Below, piece by piece: positions 56,425 through 64,000 of a stretch of 64,000 nucleotides of DNA. The position numbers and the translations under genes are program-made. The number at the start of each line of letters is the position of its first letter. The first letter of the stretch is position 1. This DNA comes from Toxorhynchites rutilus septentrionalis (taxonomy: Eukaryota; Arthropoda; Insecta; Diptera; Culicidae). The notes under the pieces were generated by a model, which saw only the letters and a program-made list of their open reading frames with translations, did not search any database and had not been told where the DNA came from. The stretch spans positions 64,200,218 through 64,264,217 of the forward strand of contig NC_073745.1 in assembly GCF_029784135.1 (NCBI RefSeq). The letters are read 5' to 3'.

Positions 56425-57897
56425 ATGAGGAAGATGGACAATCGACTGAACCTTACTTCTGAGGTTCGCGAATTGAAGTTGGGTGAAACGTTCACAAATC
56501 CTTCCCCGCGGACCGTGTTTCATACGCTCAAGTACGACTTCAAGCCGGCTAGTGTGGACGTCAACAAACCAGCGTCACTGGAGGTGGGATCTAATAAGCA
56601 GATTTCTGTCACGGTGCCACATCTAGGTGAGTTTTTTTTTCTAAATGAACATTTGAGCAACTATTTCTGACGCTATTTTTCTGTTATGTATTTCAGACGG
56701 ATCCGGAGTGCCGAACACAGTCTTCAAAGGCAACCAACGTGACTACTCTAAGAAGGAATGTGTTCTCATCATTAACCGGCTTACTGGTGAGGTAACCCTG
56801 GAGAAGCTTAGCAGTAACATACAGGTTAAAAAGACTAGAACCGAAAGCAAAGTCGTCCAACCACCGCCGATGCCGCCCCAAATCAAAGTCGAAAACTCTA
56901 CGGCTCGACAGAGCTCGAAAACTAAAATCACAACCGGCTCTCGCAAAAACAATCCTATCAGCTTTGTGCCAAAACATTCGCCACTACAAAACTCGCCATC
57001 CTACCCGAACAAAAGTCCTCTCTCGGCACCTGCATGGAATGCCAATAACACCCAGCAGACCTTGCCAAGTATTCCCATAATTGGGCTAGACGATGGAAGC
57101 GATTTTATGCCCGTGTCCTCATCGTCCTTACCACCAGCCTCATCTCAGACACAGCAGTCGATGCATCACGGCGGTAGCGCTCACAATACAAGCGGTGGAA
57201 GCAGCGGCAGCAGCAGCGGATCGCTAAGTGGTGGTATGAACAACAATCTGAACAACAACAACAATCATCAAAACAGCAGCAGCAGCACCAGCAATCACAA
57301 CAACCACGGCACCATTCATGGGTTACCCTCTCTCGGCAGCAATAACAACAGCAATCATCACAATCCGTACAATAACCATCATGGTGAGGCGAATGTGGAA
57401 GTGAATCTTCCCTCGCGATCCCATGCTTCCCCACCAAGAGATACCGGATTTGTAAGTACTGCTCAAACGGAGCCCCGTACAAATGACAATGGCAATCATA
57501 TTCTAATGAACTCTTTCCATTTGTTGCAGTCTACCGGTTTGCTGAGCTCTTCCAGCTCGGACTCGAGCGGTTCCAGTGACAGCGACAGCGGTTCCGAATC
57601 GGACAGCACGACCGAGGATAATAACGATTCCCCCATTAAAGGTAAATATTTTCAAAGGTCAATTTCTTGATCAAATTCTTTCTAGTTTCTGGTAGTTTTG
57701 CACTGTACAAAATAACAGCACTAAAAGTGGTTTTTTTTCTCCCTTTTTCTTTCACGCTTTTTTTCACAATGATAGAATCAATTTTCGACATAGGTCCAAC
57801 CCGATCGGATAACACCATGAACGCTCGTTCGCTTCCAACCCATTTGCTGACGGAGGATCTGTGTCTTTCGGAGTCCGGAGACTCCGATTCGGACTAA
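56425..57897 (+). CDS. Eaf: ELL-associated factor (Eaf), four coding exons
   Basis: Partner of ELL in the little/super elongation complexes; a nuclear Pol II elongation factor. Exons 56425-56626, 56697-57451, 57530-57641 and 57794-57897 join in phase with GT-AG introns to give 390 residues (human EAF1 268; fly longer). The conserved N-terminal domain spans residues about 1-120: [66 protein letters not shown]. The middle is a Ser/Pro/Asn/His low-complexity linker. The C-terminal part is an acidic serine stretch ([20 protein letters not shown]). It ends [17 protein letters not shown], the transactivation-type tail. ATG 56425 is followed by a second ATG at 56434 that could be the true start. Intron 57452-57529 stays open in frame. 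Confidence 0.95.
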
Positions 57898-58708
57898 TCA
57901 CCACGAGCAGCACGAAGCGAAGCGGAGCGAGTCAGTCATACACACGGCGAGAAGTAGCAAACAAACAAACAAACAAAGACACAAAAAATCTGCAGAGATC
58001 AGAGCGAAGAGGGACTCTGATACTATTTTTGTAGGAAAATTATTTATGTATCGAGATGAGAGTACGGTATGGATCCCCCTTTTCGTACCGTGTGTACCAT
58101 GAGACGCGTTGCCAAATCTCTAGTAGGAACGGAACGGAAGCTGTTTTGGGCGTTTTTTCTTCAATCCGTCGCAAATTCTTCTTAATTCCGGGGTGGATTA
58201 GGAAGTCGTTCGTTCACATGTTATTTTATTTCAGACTCTATTTAATGAAGATATTGTCGAATTTCTTCTACTATTTTTGCGTTGTTTACGAGTAGTTTTC
58301 GTTGTCCCAACAATCAACACTAGGCGAGGAAAACCATACTGATGGCAGGAATCCAAGCTGTTGTAATCGGGACGCCCTGTTGAGCGAAAACACAACCAAC
58401 GCACCGCATCAATGTAGAGAGGAAATAATTAGTTTACTGTTTTTAAGTTAGCCACAGGACAGCTGCGAGTTGAATTTTGTTCTGTAAAGGTTTTTGGTGG
58501 ATTTTGTTGCGAAGCAGGAGCTATTAGCGAAAGTGTAAAATAAAACAAAAGCGAGCGCGTTTATGTTGATTAAATTACTTACCATAGTCATTAAGTGCAT
58601 CTATAATGAATCAAGCAAATAAACATGTTATATGATTTAAATTGGTGTTTATATGAACATTTCCGAGATGGGATGAAAAAGATAAGACCCTTCGTGGTAT
58701 TCTTGATA
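57898..58708 (+). other. Eaf 3' UTR
   Basis: Non-coding. AATAAA at about 58617 (CAAATAAACATG) is a likely polyadenylation signal, with AAAATAAAACAA at 58538 as an alternative. A TA-flanked MITE begins about 90 bp further on. Confidence 0.55.
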
Positions 58709-59550
58709 CAGGACGGACTCGATTATATACAGACTCGATTATATGTGATTCGAATATATACAATTCTGGACTCGATTATATTCCGTTTGAAAAAAAATAT
58801 TTTTGTTATGTTTCAAATATGACTTATTTCAAGAAGAAATGTAACCTTCCAACGTTAAGGTGTAATTTATGTGACTAATTCATATACAGTGGGGTAAAAA
58901 TCGCGATTTTTGAAGATTTTGCTTGAATTTTCACCAAGAATTAATGATATCGATATTGCAGCCAAATTAAGATAGATAGAAGTTGGGTGTCAAAGAACAA
59001 ATTGTAGAGCGGTTAGAGAGCTTCAATTTTATTGATAGAAACAATCCAGTTTAATTAAAAAAATCAGGATGACATCAATAATAATACAGTAACAATTACT
59101 AACTTTTAAGTTTTCCACTTCCAAAATGTTATTAAAATCCATTAATTTAGATGTTCCACTACTATATCCTGTATCAAATTTTCTCATCTTTCAAATGAAA
59201 TCAACAGAATCGCCTTCCGTAGCGTACTTTGTAATGTAGAGCCAGTTCGAGGCAACAGAGTCCGAAACCAAAAAAAAAGGTCTATAACTCTGTCATTGTT
59301 GAAATTCGAACATATGCGTAGAAGGATTTTTTCCAACAAATATGATCGTCTATCACCCTCTGAGAGAATGTGGATAATTTTTTTTTCATGAGAGAAAGGT
59401 ATTTTCTGACTTTAAGGGGATGAATCAGAAATCAAATTCTTTTTTTATATTCAAAAAAAAAAGAAAAAACCATACAAAAAAATATTTTTTTTGATTCGAT
59501 TATATATAGTGAAAAGAAATCAGAAACTGTATATAATCGAGTCCGCGCTG
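58709..59550. mobile_element. 842-bp MITE with CAG...CTG ends and TA duplication
   Basis: Left CAGGACGGACTCGATTATAT and right (reverse complement) CAGCGCGGACTCGATTATAT. TA flanks both sides (58707-58708, 59551-59552). This fits a Tc1/mariner or pogo-type non-autonomous element. GACTCGATTATAT is repeated three times at the left end. Confidence 0.78.
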
Positions 59551-59552
59551 TA

Positions 59553-62500
59553 ATATGAAACCAACCCCTTTTTCAATCTATGGAGACGCATGGTTTTTAT
59601 GAGCTCACACATCTCTACGACCTATTCTCAATTAGATACATATGAGGTGGTGCTGTAGGCATAGTATACTTGTATTGGTAAACAAAACATGGTGTCGTCA
59701 TTACATGCAATATGGAAGAAACAAAACATATTTAAATAAATTAAATAATTTCACGATGCTATGATCCAAAATTGCTTATGAAATCTTGTAAATAATTGTT
59801 CTTAATAGATGACAATTGTGTTGTGTTTGATTGTACATTTTTTACTCAAATCACTCAAATCAAATTGTTTCTATGAAGATGAGAGAATGAAAAATACACA
59901 CAATACCACATTGAACTCATATTAAGCGAGAACTCCAATGAAATATCTGTTTTTAATTGATAAGAAACGTATTCAAAATAGCGTTTTTATAAATATTAAC
60001 CCTTTCCCGTATAACATCGAGTCTCAATCGTGGTGTACTTGCATAACATAGGGCGCTAGAACGTTCGCTCACGGTTGCGCGTGGCTGTTTGTGCTTTAAG
60101 TTGCATGCCGAAACGTGATGCTGTTAGATATCATGTCATGCAAAAACTTAGAAAAACTTAGAGCATTTGATGGGAAGAGGGGAATGATTTCAGAAGTGGA
60201 TAATTGAGACGCAAATATGCTTTTTTCGCACTGAAATGCATATAAACCATCAAAAAAAAACTAAATGGACGACTAAAAAACTTCGTCAAATATGCTTCTT
60301 CTACAAAAAAAATCGCACAAAAAAAACCGCACAAGAACAGAAAACCGCACAAAAAATCGAACAAAAAAAAATTCGCACAAAACAAAAACTGTATATATGT
60401 GTATATGTGATAGAGAAATGCATACAGATTGTGTTCATATAAATTCAACATAAATCGGTTCAGTAAAACTTAAGATATCGTACGCCAGTTTGAAAAAAAC
60501 TAGTTTCGAGAAAAACGCGTTTGAAGTTAATTGTTATGGTCGTACTAGATTTGATACGGCATCACTAAAATGGCTATAACAGAATAATGGGAATTTCAAA
60601 TGGTCATTTCTAGGCTATATACTTGAATGTCTAAACTTCAGAGTTATGTAGAATTTTTTTGATATTTACTAATTTCTAGACTGGAATACTGCCACAGTAT
60701 AATTTTTAGTATAATCGTATCAATCGATTTTCGGGAGTAACTATCCGAGAACAATCAATCAATAGGGTATCTGTAGAAGAGACGGAAAAGGATCATTTTA
60801 CGAAACAACAGGCGGCACACGATCGGGTACTCAAAATTGGGATAATTAAAAAATAAGAGACAACAAGATTGATTGGATCGTTTCAAACTGCGAGGGTTCA
60901 ACGAGTTAAATCGAGCGAACTATATTTGCTCGAGTGAAGTGAAGTGTAAACACATGCAACGTGCTGAAAGCGGAAGCGTGGGTGGTTCGCACGCCTGACC
61001 CCCTCTTTCAGACGCCTGTCGCGAGTGTGTGTCTTGCAAATGTAACAGATCAGTCAGTCCAAGAGTGCATTTTGTTTATGTGCTGCGCCATGCTGTTGCA
61101 TATGGGTCAAATTTAGCGTTTATTTAGCAGAAGTCAATAAGTAACCGAAAAATGAAACCGATGTAAGTTGGTAAAATGCGTGTGTCTCATGCGGTAAAAG
61201 GTTTGCAAACGCCATGTTATAAAGGGCAACGTTTATATTCATTCACATTCGTTCTTCAATCCACATGCTATATTCTGCGTCTGGATATAATCAACAGGAA
61301 CAGTTCTGTTCTACAATTTGATTTGTAAAACAGGAAGTAAACTTTCGGATTGCACTGCACAACGGAAGGCACCCATTGGCCATCCGGATCTTCATTTCCA
61401 CATTTTGTATCAACCAAAAAGTGATTTGTTAACGATTCATAATTGTCAAGTTACCCGCCGCGCAAATCTTCTTACGCTGCTTGTCCAAATCGTCTCAGAA
61501 ATAGGGCCGCGTCAAAAAGATCATCGCAAGGGTCAGTTTAGTGATCGTCATAAATTCTCATTGCTGTCGCCCTGTTCTCATGTCCCATTGGATGAATGAC
61601 TGTGTGTTCCATGGGAAAAGAATCTTTCTGCACTTGCAACTTACGTATAATTACAATCCCCGTCGTAGATCATCAATAAATCTAATTAAAATTGTACAAT
61701 TTTGTCGAATCGCTTGAACTCGGTACGGTCCGATCGCATTCTGCACAAAGCAGACGCCTCCGTTCTAATTGATCAATTAATTAATTTACGAAACGACAGA
61801 ATCCAGAAGTTTTCTGCGGAAAACTGACAGCTCAAGGGAGCTTGGTGCAACGAATGAAGAGTGGCCGAAAATGTGCACGAGATCTTTTGCGCGGGTTCAA
61901 ATTTGGTCACACGTTTTGGAAGGAGCAAAAGCAAGTGGGACAAGAGAAAGCCCTCATTCTTTTCCAAGCTGTTTTTCTCCTACTTCTATGCACAGCAAAA
62001 AAAAAAAAAAAATACGGGTATCGTTTATTGGATCATTGTTATTTTTAGCTTAATTATCAAAAAAACATCCTCAGGACGGATGGTCAGCCAAAAGTGATGA
62101 TAGATGACAGTGAATTAAGCGCCGTTACTTCTCCATTATACATGTGCTCATGTAAATACCGTAAATACGGTGATCACAGAAATTATTTAACAATCGGCCC
62201 AAAATAGTCAACAGCATGCACACAACAGACTGCCCAAGTCCGATGAATAAATTGGTGTTTTGTCCCTGACGTCGGCTTAATCAGATTTGTCGGTGCGCCA
62301 CCGTTGGATTTGTTACGATTATACGAGTCAATTGTAATTCAATTGAGATCCTCTCGTTGTCACCCATTTGATGGAGCGAAAATAAGTTATGCCTGTTTGT
62401 GATTCGATTATGGGATGATCTGTTGAGTATGTGCGCGGCTTGGCATGGGACATTTGAGACTTCGAGGAGTTTTGCGTCGTTGAGATTTGAGGGGTCGACA

Positions 62501-62575
62501 GGAAAGTGAGAAATGGAATCTATTTGATTTTCCAGTTTTCAATATTTCGCATGCGTTTTCATAATAAAAAAGGTA
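59553..62575. other. Long A+T-rich stretch without recognised gene
   Basis: Contains A-rich runs (60300-60390, 61990-62010) and scattered short frames. The frame at 61318-61599 (93 codons) has no known motif. The GC-richer patch 60950-61060 could be regulatory for a gene beyond the window, but nothing identifies it. Confidence 0.4.
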
Positions 62576-63160
62576 CCCAGCAAACATTAAATCGTATAAC
62601 TATTTTGGGTGGTATATGATGTGCATAACAGCCATATACATGTAAAAGTGGAGGTGATATACGTTAGGGTGGCAATGGATGTATGGAAAAAAAAGTTCAA
62701 AATCGAATTCAAAGAACCGACCATGTAAATTTTGTTTATTGGCCCAAAAAATTAACTGTGCGAAATTTCAGCTCAATCGGACATGATTTAGGGGTGCCTC
62801 AAAGTACTTAAAGTTTAGATCGGAGTTTAGGGATTTTCGATAACATCAGATCTCGACGTTTTATGCATTTTGAAGTCATTTGGCATCGAAAACTCTTGGA
62901 AGATTTTCGAGGTCAAAAAAATCAAAACTTTGAACGTTTTGAGGTACTCCTAAATCATGTCCGATTGAGCTGAAATTTTGCACAGGTCATTTAATTCGGT
63001 CAATAAACAGAATGTACATGGTCGGTTTTTGATATTTCACGTGATCATTTTCGCTGCCACCCTAGTATACATAATGACAATTGCTTGCGAATTAGTTTGG
63101 ATGTATATACGACTTACAGATGCATCTAGTACAACTATTCAGCAATTCCAAATGAAATCG
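62576..63160. mobile_element. Third copy of the CCCAGCAAACATTAAATCG family, partial
   Basis: The left end at 62576 matches 1717 and 2536. It continues to 62664 (AAAAGTGGAGG...ATACG) and, after a MITE insertion, from 63065 (CATAATGACAATTGCTTGCG, compare ACATGGCAAATGCTTACCG at 2653). The right part is lost after about 63160. Confidence 0.65.
62667..63062. mobile_element. 396-bp foldback MITE
   Basis: Ends GGGTGGCA and TGCCACCC, TA on both sides (62665-62666, 63063-63064). Long inner arms also pair: AAATTTCAGCTCAATCGGAC at about 62764 with GTCCGATTGAGCTGAAATTT at about 62959, so the whole element can fold back. Non-coding. Confidence 0.85.
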
Positions 63161-63236
63161 CAGATTTTAAAAACTTGTATTTTTGGTTCCAATGAAAGTG
63201 TGTATTCCGTTTGAGTTGGAGGAAATATGAGTTTTT

Positions 63237-63880
63237 CACAGCAATTGGGAATTTTTTGACTCAAGCGTAACTTTTGAAAAGGGCGTATCGATTTTAGTAA
63301 GAGAAATCACTGATAATTTATATCTCAAAAACTATGAGTCGTACCGAAATAGTGTCTTAGAAAGAGTTATAGAGTATTGATGGTTGAATATGAAAAAAAT
63401 GTACACTGAGAGAAAAATTAGTACTCTTTTTTAGGAATTTTTGTATGTTAACAATCATTTTTAGCCACAAATTATGAGTCCCGATGTGATTTCAAACAAA
63501 AAAGGTTATTATCATTCTCCTTCTAAATGTAGCCATTCTCGAAATATTGAAACAAAAATTTCTAATTTATTGTCTTTTTTATAGTAAATAATCCCTTTTA
63601 ATATGTTTGTCGTCTTATACCGTCATGTTCATGAAATTTTATGAATTTGCTTATAATTTCCAACAACTTTTCCAAATACATCATCATGGTTCATTTTTTG
63701 ACTCAAGCGTAACTATTGAAAAGTGCGTATCGATTTGAGTAAGAGAAATCTTTGATAATTTATATCTCAAAAAATATGAGTCGTACCGAAATATTGTGTT
63801 AGAAAGAGTTATAGAGTATTGTTGGCTTAATTTGAAAAAATATACACTGAGAAGAAAAATTAGTACTCTTTATTTTATTT
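63237..63880. repeat. Direct repeat pair of about 180 bp
   Basis: TTTGACTCAAGCGTAACTTT through ACACTGAG-AGAAAAATTAGTACTC at 63257-63430 is repeated with about 10% change at 63697-63870. Continuation past the window edge cannot be seen. Confidence 0.75.
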
Positions 63881-64000
63881 ACAAAATAAAATTTTAATTT
63901 GCGATATAAAAAAATATGTATTTTTTATATTTTTTTCAATTTTTTCATATAAAATAGAAGTCATGTAGAAAATTTAAAAAATGGGCCCAAGATGGTAAAA

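Noticed and set aside
56693..57482. Minus-strand frames opposite Eaf
   Set aside because: Cys-rich shadows of Asn/Gln/Ser codons in the Eaf linker.
1..64000. CRISPR arrays, operons, prophage or a bacterial defence system
   Set aside because: The window is eukaryotic: spliced genes, LINEs, SINEs and MITEs. Repeats are transposon copies without regular spacers.

Overview
This window looks like a transposon-dense stretch of a culicine mosquito genome, most likely Aedes. The basis is four compact insect-style genes with 65-170 bp introns (Rtf1, Eaf, DESI2 and an unnamed coiled-coil gene) set in a mass of mobile elements: I-clade, LOA-like and CR1/T1Q-like LINEs, a BEL/Pao LTR element, tRNA-derived SINEs and many MITEs. 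I cannot settle the species from sequence alone. No bacterial, plasmid, phage or CRISPR features were seen.

Layout. 1-1347: 3' end of an I-like LINE, with a (TA)n tract in its 3' UTR. 1717-3936: a MITE-like family inserted into a copy of itself, with a third MITE inside. 4085-15963: an antisense I-like LINE split by a BEL/Pao element (6838-13989; 471/473-bp LTRs, GAGAG target duplication, tRNA-Tyr-type primer site, one in-frame stop). 16700-17935: LOA-like LINE remains. 20210-26422: DESI2 on the minus strand in five exons; its 5.4-kb intron carries LINE fragments, MITEs and a third I-like copy. 28048-28859: nested SINEs and a 254-bp repeat. 31091-32766: a decayed P-like transposon with a THAP remnant, abutting a Harbinger-type MITE. 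33651-36448: Rtf1. 37126-39690: broken CR1/T1Q-like LINE. 39705-40632 and 45267-46311: two copies of a TTAA-flanked piggyBac-type element. 43456-46991: coiled-coil gene, minus strand. 47495-50175: nest of DNA elements. 50381-51398 and 53664-55038: more MITEs. 55318-55573: second copy of the 254-bp repeat. 56425-57897: Eaf. 58709-64000: MITEs and A+T-rich DNA.

The host genes do not form a pathway unit as far as the sequence shows, although Rtf1 (Paf1 complex) and Eaf (ELL partner) both act in RNA polymerase II elongation. The main information in the window is the insertion history. For many elements I could define exact ends and target duplications by comparing filled sites with related empty copies in the same window. 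The least explained signals are a ~45-bp retroposed repeat with its own target duplications, three phased hairpins in the BEL leader, and elements inserted into copies of themselves.
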